From assembly GCF_000576305.1 (NCBI RefSeq), contig NZ_BAVZ01000008.1:62001-126000 (forward strand): 64,000 bases of DNA, read 5' to 3'. The position numbers and the translations under genes were made by a program. A model generated the notes under the pieces. It searched no databases, had not been told where the DNA came from, and worked only from the letters and a program-made list of their open reading frames with translations. The stretch is from Paenibacillus pini JCM 16418. Lineage in GTDB: Bacteria > Bacillota > Bacilli > Paenibacillales > Paenibacillaceae. Position 1 is the first letter of the stretch. Every line of letters starts with the position of its first letter. Below are positions 7,552 to 18,140 of the stretch, piece by piece.

Positions 7552-10425
7552 ATGACTAGCGCAGCTCTGAACCATGAGAATACCGTTCTATCACCAGTTG
7601 ACGGTTCACTCGTACCATATTCCCCTCAATTGTTAATTAATAATCCGCGGAAGAATGAAAGTATATTGTCCTCGGTAATAGAAGAATTGACACATTGTCA
7701 GTCATTTATGTTTATTGTAGCTTTTGTAACAGAAAGTGGTCTAGCTACACTGAAATCGTATTTACTTGATTTAAAGGCTAAAGGAATAACAGGAAGACTA
7801 TTAACTTCAACCTATTTATATTTCAATCATCCTAAAGTATTTAGAGAACTGCTAAAGATAGAGAATATGGATGTACGCCTTACGGATCTAAAAGGATTTC
7901 ATTCAAAAGGTTATATTTTTAATAAGGACGCCGATCATGCATTAATTATTGGTAGTGCAAACTTAACGGTTCAAGCATTGAAGATCAATTATGAATGGAA
8001 CGTTAAACTTAAGTTGAATCCGGAGGATGAGTTCCTACTTCAGATTCGCAGTCAGTTTGAAGAAGTGTGGAATAGTGCAAATATGCTAACGGAAGAATGG
8101 ATATTAAATTACGAAAAGATTTTTGTGGAATTTGCAGCTAGAAACATAATGAACGAGGAACTAGCAACAGTAGTCGAGCGTAATAACGAAGTCATACTTC
8201 ATACGATTGAACCGAATAACATGCAGCTAGCTGCACTTGAAAATATAAAAGCAGTACGTCTAGCAAGTCAGAAGAGGGCATTAGTGATTTCTGCTACGGG
8301 AACAGGGAAAACGTATTTGTCAGCATTCGATGTTAGAAACTTCAATCCTAAACGATTGTTATTTATCGCACACCGAGAACAGATATTGCTTAAGGCCAAA
8401 TCAGATTATATGAATGTAGTAGGCGGCGTAGAGCAAGATTATGGAATGCTATCGAGTACAGGGAAGAACATACAAGCAAAATATTTATTCGCAACGATTC
8501 AGACGATGTCAAAGCCTGATGTTCTAAGCCAGTTTGATCCTGAAGCGTTTGACTATATCCTAATCGATGAAGTACATAAAGCAGGTGCGAGCTCATATCG
8601 CAAAGTTATTGAATATTTCAATCCTCAATTTATGCTTGGAATGACGGCAACGCCAGAGAGATCGGATGATTTCAATATCTATCAGTTGTTTGATTACAAT
8701 GTAGCTTATGAAATCCGATTACAAGCTGCGCTTGAAGAAGATATGCTCTGTCCTTTCCACTATTTCGGTGTGACTGATTATGAAATGAATGGAGAAACAA
8801 TTGATGATTCTACGATATTATCGAAGCTTGTAAACGATGAACGCGTAGATCATATAATTGATAAACTCGAGTATTATGGGTTTTCTGGTGATAAGGTAAA
8901 GGGATTAATATTTTGCAGCCGGAAGGAAGAGGCTATAAACTTATCGGGCATGTTCAATGATAAAGGATATCGAACGGTAGCATTAGCTGGTGATAATGGT
9001 GTAGAAGATCGAGAAATGCAAATACGAGCTCGAGAAGGGGGAACTCGACTATATCATAACCGTAGAAATCTTTAATGAGGGTATTGATATTCCGAGTGTT
9101 AACCAAGTCGTTATGTTAAGAAAAACCGAATCCAGCATTATTTTCATTCAGCAGCTTGGGCGTGGTCTTCGCAAACATGCGGATAAAGAGTTTGTAACGA
9201 TCATTGATTTCATCGGGAATTATAAGAATAATTACTTAATTCCAATTGCATTATCTGGCGATAAATCATTGAATAAAGACACGATACGAAGAATGATGAA
9301 GGATACAAGCTATATCAATGGCGTCTCGACCATTAATTTTGAAGAAATAGCTAGAGAACAAATTTATAAATCCATTACAAATAACAATTTAACTGAATTA
9401 AGGAAATTGAAAGAAGCCTACCATGAATTGAAAAATAGGATGGGTCACCGGCCAACAATGCATGATTTTATTACGAATGAATCTATTGATCCTATTGTTA
9501 TTGTGAAGCCTCATAAGTGTTATTATCAATTCTTAAAAAGAATTAATGAAGATATTTCAGAACTAACTTCATATGAACAACAGGTTCTAACCATGCTATC
9601 TTTAGAAATACTCGATGGGAAACGAATACATGAGATTATTTTGCTGGAGTTACTATTTCAAAATGACCAAGTTGCCTATGATGATTATGTCACGACACTA
9701 GAACAATTGAACTGCCGAACTGACTCCAATACATTGTCTTCGGTCATCAGAGTGATGGATTTAACTTTTTTTGTTGCCGCGCAGAGGAAGAATTATGGGG
9801 ATACACCTATTTGTAATTTAAAAGATGGTGCATTCCATTTAAACGATGATATTAGACGAAGTTTCGATACAAATGAAACGTTTAAAGACATGTTTTTGAT
9901 GTCATATTATGTGCAAAGGAAAAAACAAGAGCCTATGATAGTAGCACTTCATTGACCTTATACCAGAAATATACTCGGAAAGACGCTTGTAGGCTGCTCA
10001 ATTGGGAAAGTGATGAAAGCTCAACGATGTACGGTTACAAGACTAAATATAATACTTGTCCAATATTTGTTACTTACCATAAGCATGATGAGGTAGAATC
10101 CAGTATTAATTATGGCGATGAATTCTTATCTTCATCTATATTCAAATGGTACACGAGAAGTAATCGAACATTACGGTCAGAAGAAGTTAAAAAGATTATT
10201 GCAGCCGTAGAGAATGATATAAATATTCATATTTTTGTTAAAAAAGATGATGATGAAGGCGGGGACTTTTACTATTTAGGGGAAGCTAATCCAGATCAAG
10301 CATCTGTTGAGCAGACACTAATGCAAGGGAAAGATAACAAGGAAGTTCCTGTAGTATGTATGGATATAATTCTAAAAGCTCCGGTAGAGCAGAAGTTGTA
10401 TCATTATATTAAAGCTAGTATATGA
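7552..10425 (+). pseudogene. PLD-nuclease / SF2 helicase / DUF3427 protein, broken by two frameshifts
   Basis: Three abutting open frames (to 9075, then to 9955, then 9952-10425) rebuild one protein of about 957 residues. It starts with a phospholipase-D-type nuclease domain (FHSKGYIF and GSANLT), then an SF2 helicase (ATGTGKT, LIDEVHKA, GMTATPER, and QQLGRGLRK in the second part), and ends in DUF3427 (YTRKDACRLLNW, GYKTKYNTCPIFVTYHK). The first break lies in a run of five G at 9037-9041: removing one G restores REGELDYIITVEIFNEGIDIP. The second is a missing base near 9950, just before LTLYQKYTRKD. ATG 7552 has AAGGTGAG upstream. Such proteins occur in phage-defence islands and probably process foreign DNA. 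Two compensating single-base lesions could be sequencing errors, so the gene may be functional. Confidence 0.85.
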
Positions 10426-10471
10426 AGTTGGTTTAATGATAGTTATTTATGCAAAAGTTCATATCAATGGA

Positions 10472-10495
10472 GAACCCTTTCATAGAAGGGTTTTT
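10472..10495 (+). terminator. Terminator after the helicase gene
   Basis: AACCCTT and AAGGGTT flank a short loop and are followed by TTTCC. Confidence 0.8.
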
Positions 10496-10538
10496 CCTAT
10501 TGTATAGAAATAGGAAATGATAGGAGATTGCGTTTCGT

Positions 10539-10860
10539 TTATCCTACAAATTTTTTACTGCGGATACTTTCAAATACCATTTCAGTCAATCCAACATTGA
10601 ACATTAATATACCAATAAGAATAGAAGAAAGTAGAGAGTAATTTAATAGTGAATTATATACGCCTGTTAAGTATTGGTTGAGAAAAATATATTATATAAG
10701 AAATACCCCAGAGTTGCACTGAAAAGAATGAAAATAAATGATAGTATAAACCATATCGTCGAATATATTTGTATAACAAGTTGTAAGTCCTAATGCAGAA
10801 CCTTAAGTATAGGAAGTACAATATTGTAAGTCTATCCCACAAAAAAATATGAAAAGTAAC
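10539..10860 (-). pseudogene. Decayed gene for a two-helix membrane protein
   Basis: Read on the minus strand, the stretch gives membrane-like sequence in two frames: TIWFILSFIFILFSATLGYF, then after a shift QYLTGVYNSLLNYSLLSSIL, ending FESIRSKKFVG with a stop at 10539. Further in-frame stops lie upstream. It therefore looks like an eroded gene with about two membrane segments. It lies immediately downstream of the OLD nuclease gene on the same strand and may once have been its operon partner. The family is not recognised. Confidence 0.5.
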
Positions 10861-10870
10861 TGTTTCACAT

Positions 10871-12595
10871 TCAAACTGTTATTTCTTCGTCTTTCTTCCT
10901 TTTTTTTAATTCTTCTTCAAGATTTTTTTGTTCTATTAAATCATTAAATAATTTTTCGTAATCATCAACACTGGTTATTTTTATAAATCCTCCGCTCAAA
11001 CCTATCTCTTTATCACGATTAATTATTTGCTCAAATACATTCTCTATTATATCGCTAGCTTCAGTATATTCGTATGTATTCATTATTTCTTCCTTCTCAT
11101 GTAATATTTTATAAATAATTTTTGTTTTTTTATCATTCAATACGTCACCGATGCCAATAGCATTTTCAAAGTTAGATATTGAACAAAACACTCTTATATT
11201 ATCATTGGTTTTAGATTTGTATATATTTTTGCAGTTTGTCAATTGGGCTTTAAGAGTAGAGGAAGAGTGTTTAATGTGATTATCTGCATCATGCAGTACG
11301 TCATAACAAGAATTAAATTGATTGAGGACTTTCATTAAAGTTACTATAGTAGCTTTACCTCTAGCACGAATGATATGAATGTTATAGCCTTTCTCTTTAG
11401 CAAGGTGCTTGAAGGCAATATATTCAGTATCACCCTCTACAATCACTACTTTATCAGCAAAGAAAAACTCATTTACATAGGAGTCCACGTAGTTTAATAT
11501 TTTCATATTTGCTAGGTCATCGTCATCAAATTGCTTACTAACAGACTTAAATAGTTGAATAGCTTCTTTTTCACCGACTCGGAATACCTGAATAGAAGTA
11601 TGTTCTCTAGATAAATCTATCAGTATTGGAGAATGAGTGGATATCATCAGCGGCATTTTTTTGCCGATTTGATAAAGAGATCGACTTAGTGCTCGAACGG
11701 CATCTGGATGCAAGAATGCTTCTGGTTCATCTATAAGCAATAGCTTATTATCATTTTTTCCTAAAAGCTTGTTTTCAATCATATTTTGAATAAGGTATAT
11801 CAGACTCATTCGTTGTAAACCAGTGCCTTGATTTGCTAAAGGCATGTTAGATTGATTGATACTATCTATATGAACACTCGAATTTGTAGATTTTAATAAA
11901 TCCGTTGATGAAAATCCTTCGCTTTCGCCACCTACTACATTCAAAGATAAATGTTCATTTGAAAATAGGACTCTTAAGTTACTGGAAACATCATTACTTA
12001 CCTTTGACAGTATGCTATCAGTATTCTGTTTGAGTTTTCTTAAAAATTCGGGGTATGCTTGTCTGAGATTAGAATACTCCTTGGATAATTCGAAGGACTC
12101 TTTTTCGGTTTCTGAATCTCCATTAAAGTTTTCTAGCTTTAAGAGGTCATTTTTTATTATCTCAGAGTATATATTTTGAATTAAATCATTGATGTCATCT
12201 GGTAACATGGAGGGAGTTATGTAAAAAGGCTTATTGTTTAAGATTTCCTCCAATTTATCAAATAATATGTGTGTTTTTTTGATCTCTTTCCCCTTTTCAT
12301 CACAAAAGCTTGGTGCATTTTCCTCTTTATATTTCTTTTGAATAGTTATTTGATCACCATCAGACTCAAAGACAGCTTCGAGTATAATATCCTGTCTGCG
12401 CTCCGAAAAGCAGTCGTTAGGAATGGTTTTAGCTTTACTTTCCTTTTGAAAAAAACAGTTGATAGCTTCTAATATGGTTGATTTGCCTGTATTATTTCTT
12501 CCAGTTAGGATAACGATAGAATCTGTTGAAAAATCAATTGTAAACGTATCCTTAAAAACCTTGTAATTTGTAACGCTAAAATTAGCTAACTTCAT
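10871..12595 (-). CDS. OLD-family ATP-dependent nuclease (AAA ATPase plus TOPRIM)
   Basis: This protein of 574 residues pairs an ABC/SMC-like ATPase with a TOPRIM nuclease. Visible are Walker A GRNNTGKST (32-40), the Q/signature region LANQGTGLQRMSLIYL, Walker B LLLIDEPEAFLHP, the H-loop ISTHSPIL, and a TOPRIM core beginning VVIVEGDTEY with the later LHDAD motif that binds metal. OLD proteins cut DNA and act in phage exclusion; GajA of Gabija belongs to the same superfamily. No UvrD/GajB-type helicase lies next to it, so a stand-alone OLD system or one that lost its partner (see the remnant downstream) is likely. The A+T content is clearly higher than in flanking housekeeping genes, which fits horizontal acquisition. 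Confidence 0.9.
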   Translation of the reverse strand: MKLANFSVTNYKVFKDTFTIDFSTDSIVILTGRNNTGKSTILEAINCFFQKESKAKTIPNDCFSERRQDIILEAVFESDGDQITIQKKYKEENAPSFCDEKGKEIKKTHILFDKLEEILNNKPFYITPSMLPDDINDLIQNIYSEIIKNDLLKLENFNGDSETEKESFELSKEYSNLRQAYPEFLRKLKQNTDSILSKVSNDVSSNLRVLFSNEHLSLNVVGGESEGFSSTDLLKSTNSSVHIDSINQSNMPLANQGTGLQRMSLIYLIQNMIENKLLGKNDNKLLLIDEPEAFLHPDAVRALSRSLYQIGKKMPLMISTHSPILIDLSREHTSIQVFRVGEKEAIQLFKSVSKQFDDDDLANMKILNYVDSYVNEFFFADKVVIVEGDTEYIAFKHLAKEKGYNIHIIRARGKATIVTLMKVLNQFNSCYDVLHDADNHIKHSSSTLKAQLTNCKNIYKSKTNDNIRVFCSISNFENAIGIGDVLNDKKTKIIYKILHEKEEIMNTYEYTEASDIIENVFEQIINRDKEIGLSGGFIKITSVDDYEKLFNDLIEQKNLEEELKKRKKDEEITV

Positions 12596-12897
12596 ATTTC
12601 TTTCTCCTTCATATTAAGTAGTTGAATACTACAACGAAGCTTTACCTATGTATCTTAAGGGAGGTTTTAATGAACTATTTTGTATCATCTTACAACATTT
12701 TGCAGTAATTTAGAATTATTTTCATGTTTTTAAGTTGGAGGGGAGGTTCTGATTTTGCCTTTCTTGCTGGTTTGTCTAATGTAACCGAATAATTCTGCGA
12801 TTTTGATTCATCTCTTATGTCATTAGTCGTTGAAATTTGTATTTTAACCAGCTAGAATTGATATACATAACAACGCAATAATTGAATAGGTAATTTA
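12596..12897. other. AT-rich intergenic region upstream of the OLD gene
   Basis: No gene is supported. On the minus strand it holds the promoter region of the OLD nuclease, with GAAGGAG at about 12605-12615 as its ribosome binding site. No recombinase or tRNA fragment could be read here. Confidence 0.5.
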
Positions 12898-13086
12898 CTC
12901 TATTACTCATATACTCTAAGGATTCGTGCAGTTATATTCATTGATGGTATGACAACTGATTGGGTTCGTATACCATGGGAAATTATTGAGAAAATTTTAG
13001 TGCGCATCGTAAACGAAGTGGATAATGTTAACCGTATTGTGTATGACATTACCTCGTAGCCTCCAGCTACGATTGAGTGGGAGTAA
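12898..13086 (+). pseudogene. guaA: 3' fragment of guaA (GMP synthase), probable island attachment remnant
   Basis: The plus strand encodes the C-terminus of GMP synthase: [20 protein letters not shown], then [16 protein letters not shown], and after a stop PPATIEWE followed by TAA at 13084. Intact GuaA proteins read ...DITSKPPATIEWE, so TAG replaces a lysine codon (AAG to TAG), and everything upstream of about 12898 is missing. The 3' end of guaA is an established integration site for genomic islands in many bacteria. This fragment therefore marks an attachment scar inside the defence island; an intact guaA should exist elsewhere in the genome. Confidence 0.85.
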
Positions 13087-13195
13087 TCAAGCGACATTCT
13101 ATACACTGAAAAGCGTTGATTTTATGCCGTTTTGGTAAAACTCATATGACTTTCTGAGATCAAAATTCTTTTGAATTGTCTCCAAGATTGTCGCC

Positions 13196-13232
13196 AAAAA
13201 CTCTCGCCGAATGATTGTCGGTGGGAGTTTTT
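13196..13232 (+). terminator. Terminator downstream of the guaA fragment
   Basis: AAAAACTCTCGCCGA pairs with TCGGTGGGAGTTTTT (one wobble, one mismatch) around a short loop. It may be the original guaA terminator carried along. Confidence 0.8.
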
Positions 13233-13750
13233 ATTCTGGCTTTAACAGGTTGAGTGCGTGAAATGTGCGAAACATAAAACCAACTGCTATTGAAGTGATC
13301 CCTTAAAGATAGACATTATCTAACTATTGAAGGTGCAGTTCATTGGCGGGTGGTTCTGATTATGGCTGAAAATGTAGACAGATTGGAGACATGTGATTGC
13401 AGGAGAAGAATCTACTGAAGTATTGTATACAGATGACAAAAATACTAGATAAATCCAGTCGCGACACATGTGGAGTCGGTCATATTGATGGTTCGTAAAC
13501 GAGATGTGGCAAGTTCGCTTAACTTATCGATGTGTGTTCGATAATGAGTAAATCTGAAGGGGGAGTGCAAGGTGCACCACCTCTTTTTTCTTGGCATCAA
13601 ATCCCATATATGCATTTTCCATAACGAAATATCCACATCGAGCTGTCATTGTAGTACACTAGTCGTATTATAGAGAGCTTAAGTCTTAATTTAATTACTC
13701 CCAATATATTTGGTCAGAAACGAGTTTCTAAGATACGAGGGAATTACAAT
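13233..13750. other. Non-coding or eroded DNA between the guaA and dcm remnants
   Basis: Every frame is interrupted and no family was recognised. A short minus-strand frame beginning MENAYMGFDAKKKEVVHLAL (about 13520-13622) lacks a ribosome binding site. This is probably decayed island DNA. Confidence 0.45.
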
Positions 13751-14012
13751 ATGAGATTAATAGATTTGTTTGCTGGGCTTGGTGGCTTTCATCTAGCCTT
13801 AAGTAGCCTAGGACATCCATGCGTTTTTGCACTCTCGAAACATTGATATCGAGCCACATGGGGATATAAGAAATATAAAAATGGGGGGGTTCCTTGTCAA
13901 CCGTTTTCAAAGGATGGTGAACAAAACGGTTTCAAGATGAAAAGTCAGGGAACTTGGTTTACCGCATATTAAAAGTTTTGAGATATCATTAGCTACATTC
14001 CCTAATTGTGGA
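13751..14012 (+). pseudogene. Decayed C5-cytosine DNA methyltransferase
   Basis: The start MRLIDLFAGLGGFHLALSSL is motif I (SAM binding, FAGxGG) of C5-cytosine methyltransferases. After a deletion and frame changes comes VPCQPFSKDGEQNGFK, which is catalytic motif IV (PCQ with the active cysteine) joined to the F/GF segment, and then ILKVLRYH in another frame. A normal enzyme has about 80 residues between motifs I and IV, and its target-recognition half is absent here. At least three lesions plus deletions show true decay rather than sequencing error. It probably belonged to a type II restriction system that once occupied the site now held by the type I operon. Confidence 0.85.
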
Positions 14013-14137
14013 TAATATTACTTATTTCATAAAATATGCGAGAATAGCGATAGAGCATAACACTATTATTCCTTATTCGATAATTTTCTTGCCGGTGAAG
14101 AATTCAGGGAAAATCTTAATTACGGAGGATTAAGCAA

Positions 14138-17100
14138 ATGAACCACGAAGCCCAAACAGAAAAGAGTTTCATTGAAATCTTAACTCAACGGGAAAACCAA
14201 TGGACATATCGTGATGATATAAAGACCGAAGCTGCTCTGTGGGATAATTTGCGTAGGCATATCAATCGTATTAACTTGGCGCGACTGGACGGTGTGCCCC
14301 TTACAAACAAAGAGTTCGAACAGCTAAAAGTTGAATTTATGAGACTGACAGCTACTCCTTTTAACGCTTCTCAATGGCTACGAGGCGAAAATGGTGTTGC
14401 CGCCATTCATGTTGAGCGGGAAGATGTGAAACGTGGCAGGGTGTCGGTTGTTCTATTCAGTAATAAGGATATTGCTGGCGGCATTTCAAGCTATGAAGTT
14501 GTAAACCAAATTAAGCCAGATACAAATACTGATATGCGTGGCGACGTAACCCTATTGATAAATGGCTTGCCGATTATTCATGTTGAATTAAAAGCTGAAT
14601 CTGCCAAAGATGGTTATATGCAAGCTTTCGAGCAGATACAACGGTATGCAGAAGCAGGATTTTTTGATGGCATTTTTGCGACCATCCAAATTTTCGTAGT
14701 TAGTAACAAAGTATCTACAAAATACTTTGCACGTCCTGGAGCCAACACTTCTAAAGCCTTTGAAGCGGCAAAGAAATTCCTGTTCAACTGGAGAACGTCA
14801 GATAATGAGCCTGTTGAAAATCTTTACGATTTCACAAGGCAGGTTTTGAGTATCCCTTCTGCCCACGAATTGATTAGCAAATTCACTATTTTGGTGGACG
14901 ATCAGAAAAAACAAAAGTTTTTAATGGTTCTAAGACCGTACCAAGTTCACGCTATTCAAAAGATTATCGGTAAAGCGGCGAAGCATGAGGGAGGTTTTGT
15001 TTGGCACGCCACCGGCTCAGGGAAAACAATAACAAGTTTTGTGGCAACCAAACTTTTAGCACAGATATCCATTGGCGTAGACCGCACCGTTATGGTTGTT
15101 GATAGAACAGATTTAGACAGCCAGACCAAAGATGAGTTTAGTAAATTTGCATCTGAGTTCCACACAGGGTTGGCATCGGGCAATGTTAAAGATAATGCGC
15201 TTATTGTCGGCGTTGATAATCAACGTCAACTTAGCAATAGCCTATTGAGCAATAAAAATAACAACACCATTATCGTCACAACCATTCAAAAATTGAGTGC
15301 CGCTGTCAGAGGTGCTAAAGAAACGGAAAACAATAAATTCGAGAAGCTGAAAAGCGAACATATTGTTTTTGTGGTGGATGAGTGCCATCGTGCAGTCAGC
15401 GATGAGCAGATGAAAGAAATTAAAAAGCTCCTGCCTAACTCAACATGGTTCGGCTTAACTGGCACGCCAATTTTTGAGGAAAACCAAAAACAAGAAAACG
15501 GAACATTCGCAAGAACAACACAACAACAGTATGGAAACTTACTCCATGCCTACACAACGAAAAATGCTATGGACGATAACTCCGTTTTGAACTTCCAAGT
15601 GGAGTACCATTGCTTATTAGATGAGGATAGCAAAGCAGAATTTTTGTATAGAACGGTAAAAGGAAAATACCCGAAGCTTGATCCTATCAAAAAACTTGCC
15701 GACATGACAGAAAATGATAAAGAGGAACTGCAAGACAAAGAGTTATTTGAGCGTGATGAATATATCGAAGCGATGCTTAAAAAAATATTCAAGCGCCAAT
15801 CCGTGATAGAACGTTTCAAGGTGATAAACGGATACCCGACTATGAGTGCTGTTTTAACAACACACTCTATCGCTCAAGCTAAGCGAATTTATCACAAGCT
15901 ACAAGAGATGAGAAGTAGTGGAATTTTGTTAAATGGGCGAGAGTTAGACGAACGACACACGCTTCGTGACCCTGATTTTCCGAGAGTAACAATCACTTAT
16001 TCCACTAGCGAAACTCAAGGTGAGATGAACGAAGCGCAAGCAGAAGTCAATGCCATTATGCAGGAATACAACACTGTTTTTGGTACGAATTACACAGATA
16101 CCGATCAGTTTAACAAAAATATTAATAGCCGTTTAGCACGAAAAGACGCTCAATATCAACAGGACGGAAAATGGCTTGATATGGTTATTGTAGTTGACCG
16201 TCTGCTAACAGGATTTGACGCGCCTACGATACAGACTTTGTATGTTGACCGAGAACTGAAATATCAAAAGCTGCTACAGGCATTTTCACGCACAAATCGT
16301 ATTGCACCTGGCAAAGAGCATGGCATCGTGGTATCGTTCCGAAAACCTGCTACTATGCGAAAAAATGTAGAGGATGCCATTCGACTTTTTACGAACCAAC
16401 AGCAAAATTGGGAAGCCTTAGTGCCACAAGAATATGCTGAGGTGAAAGCCGCATTTTTAACGGCACATGAGCAACTTCAACAAGCAAAAAACGATCTGGA
16501 AGAAGACCCAAATAATATAAAAAATAAGATTGCACAAGTAAGAGCCTATCAAAAACTTGAAAAAATCCAAAGAGCCATGAAAAGCTATGAGAATTATCAA
16601 GAAGATTTTGAGGAATTTGAACATATTGTGAAGGTTCTTCCGAAGAAAAGGGACATTGTGAAAATCTGAAAGCTGAAATTCGAGCCGAGTTAGAGGATCA
16701 GACTGGGGATGAGATGGAAAACTTGCTCCAAGACATCGAATTTACGAGCGAACAAAGGGCTGTGCATGAGGAGCGCATTGATAGCTTCTACATAAATCAG
16801 CTTCTGAACAGATATCAGAAGTCTTCGGACAAAACAGATAAATATGATTTGCGTGAAAAAATTATGAAAGAGATTAATACAAAGCCCGCATTCGTTCAGG
16901 CAATATATAATGCCATCTTGGACGTCATTGACAACAATCGACCGACAAAGGATTGGACGGCTTATTTCGCTGATGAGATTGATTATATACTACAGAATAC
17001 TGCTGAGATATTGAAAGTGCCTGTCGCTAACCTGCAAACCAGCTTTAACGAATATCGCCCGAATAGCGGGGTTGTGCCTTTCATCAATGTAATAAGCGAA

Positions 17101-17232
17101 GCATCAGGGTTAAGCAAAGAAGATTTTGAAGCTATGTTTAACGAAAAATACCGGAAGCGTCTTCTCGTTATAGAACAGTATTGGAAAACAGTTTTAGATG
17201 AAAAATTAATACCGCTAAAAGATGAGTGTTAG
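14138..17232 (+). pseudogene. hsdR: Type I restriction endonuclease subunit R, frameshifted near the C-terminus
   Basis: HsdR is the motor and nuclease subunit that translocates and cuts unmodified DNA. The frame 14138-16669 holds the PD-ExK nuclease (RGDVTLLINGLPIIHVELKAE, about 128-148), Walker A HATGSGKT, VVDECHRA, GLTGTPIF and the C-terminal helicase lobe with DRLLTGFDAP. It then stops at 16669 while the next frame carries on with LKAEIRAELEDQTGDEMENL and the C-terminal helical domain to 17232. Restoring one G after 16660 gives ...RDIVENLKAEIRAE and a protein of about 1031 residues, the normal HsdR size. The lesion removes only the end domain and may be a sequencing error. Confidence 0.9.
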
Positions 17233-17244
17233 GGTGGCGATGAT

Positions 17245-18084
17245 ATGGATTTGAGTAAATTATTGAGAAAACCGCCAGCGGAGGATTACCAACAAGTTGA
17301 CACGTTTTGGGTTCCAGAAGAAAGGGAAGACTATGAATATAGTGATGAAAATGAGGATGATACCTCCCTGCTAATTGGGCAACATATAAAATTAGAGGCT
17401 GGACAAGTATCTTTGAACTACTACTGCACAGAATGTGAGGACTTACGCACTTTTAACTCTGATAAAGAGCAAGGGCTTCGAGGAATTATTGTAAATAAAC
17501 AAGTAATTAGCATTGATTGCATTTTGCAATGCAATTGTGGTTCAGTTGTCCATACTTGGTATTTAGTCGAAGCCGAAGAGGATATTCGGTATCAGTCACC
17601 TAAAGTACGCATATTGCATTTTAGAGAAAAATTAACCGAACGTGTAAAATTACAATTTGAGAAATACGGTGAGTTTAGCGAATGGCTCGAAAAAGCAAAC
17701 CGAGCACACAGAGATGGACTTGGTTCAGGCGCTGTTATTTATCTAAGAAAGGTATATGAATCTATAACCTACAGCATTGCAAATGCCAATAACATTCCTC
17801 TTATTAGGGGGAATGGAAACAGACGCCCTTTTTCTGAAATACTGAAAGAGGTGGATGAGCAGCACTCAATTATCCCAGTGTCTTTCTCGGCAAATAGATA
17901 TAAACTCTTCAGCCAACTCAGTGAAATAATACATGGCGATGGAAGTGAGGAAGATGCACTTAAATATTTCGGGGCGCTGTATACATTAGTCACAAGCGTG
18001 TTAGATAATGTAACCCAGAAAGAAGAGTTAAAAAGTGCCGCACAGAAATTCAACTGGTCTATGAATAATGTAAGTACAATTTAG
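17245..18084 (+). CDS. DUF4145/HEPN-like accessory protein inside the type I restriction operon
   Basis: This 279-residue gene sits between hsdR and hsdM, 12 bases after the former. The N-terminal half has a probable zinc site (YYCTECEDLRTF and, about 55 residues on, LQCNCGS). The C-terminal half, GAVIYLRKVYESITYSIANA to LSEIIHGDGSEEDALKYFGA, is helical and has the pattern of DUF4145, a HEPN-related domain found with restriction systems and other defence genes. It is not a standard Hsd subunit. Possible roles are an added effector, a regulator of restriction or an anti-restriction sensor; none is shown. GGGTGGCGATGAT precedes the ATG at 17245. Confidence 0.65.
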   Translation: MDLSKLLRKPPAEDYQQVDTFWVPEEREDYEYSDENEDDTSLLIGQHIKLEAGQVSLNYYCTECEDLRTFNSDKEQGLRGIIVNKQVISIDCILQCNCGSVVHTWYLVEAEEDIRYQSPKVRILHFREKLTERVKLQFEKYGEFSEWLEKANRAHRDGLGSGAVIYLRKVYESITYSIANANNIPLIRGNGNRRPFSEILKEVDEQHSIIPVSFSANRYKLFSQLSEIIHGDGSEEDALKYFGALYTLVTSVLDNVTQKEELKSAAQKFNWSMNNVSTI

Positions 18085-18140
18085 TGTTTGTGTATGCAAC
18101 CAACTTTGAAATAATCTGTCTATTGGAAGGAAGTAAATAT

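Noticed and set aside
9113-9955. Independent helicase gene starting at 9113
   Set aside because: It begins in the middle of helicase motif V and continues the preceding frame after a one-base indel.
10654-10842. Minus-strand frame as a complete small membrane protein
   Set aside because: The better-preserved membrane sequence lies in the other two frames, so this one is a by-product of a decayed gene.
10871-12595. Gabija system
   Set aside because: The OLD protein is GajA-like in fold, but no GajB-type UvrD helicase gene lies beside it on either side.
12903-13106. Minus-strand 67-codon frame
   Set aside because: The plus strand here encodes the guaA C-terminus; the minus frame is its complement.
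13445-13636. Minus-strand 63-codon frame in the remnant region
   Set aside because: There is no ribosome binding site or recognisable similarity, and the surrounding DNA is decayed.
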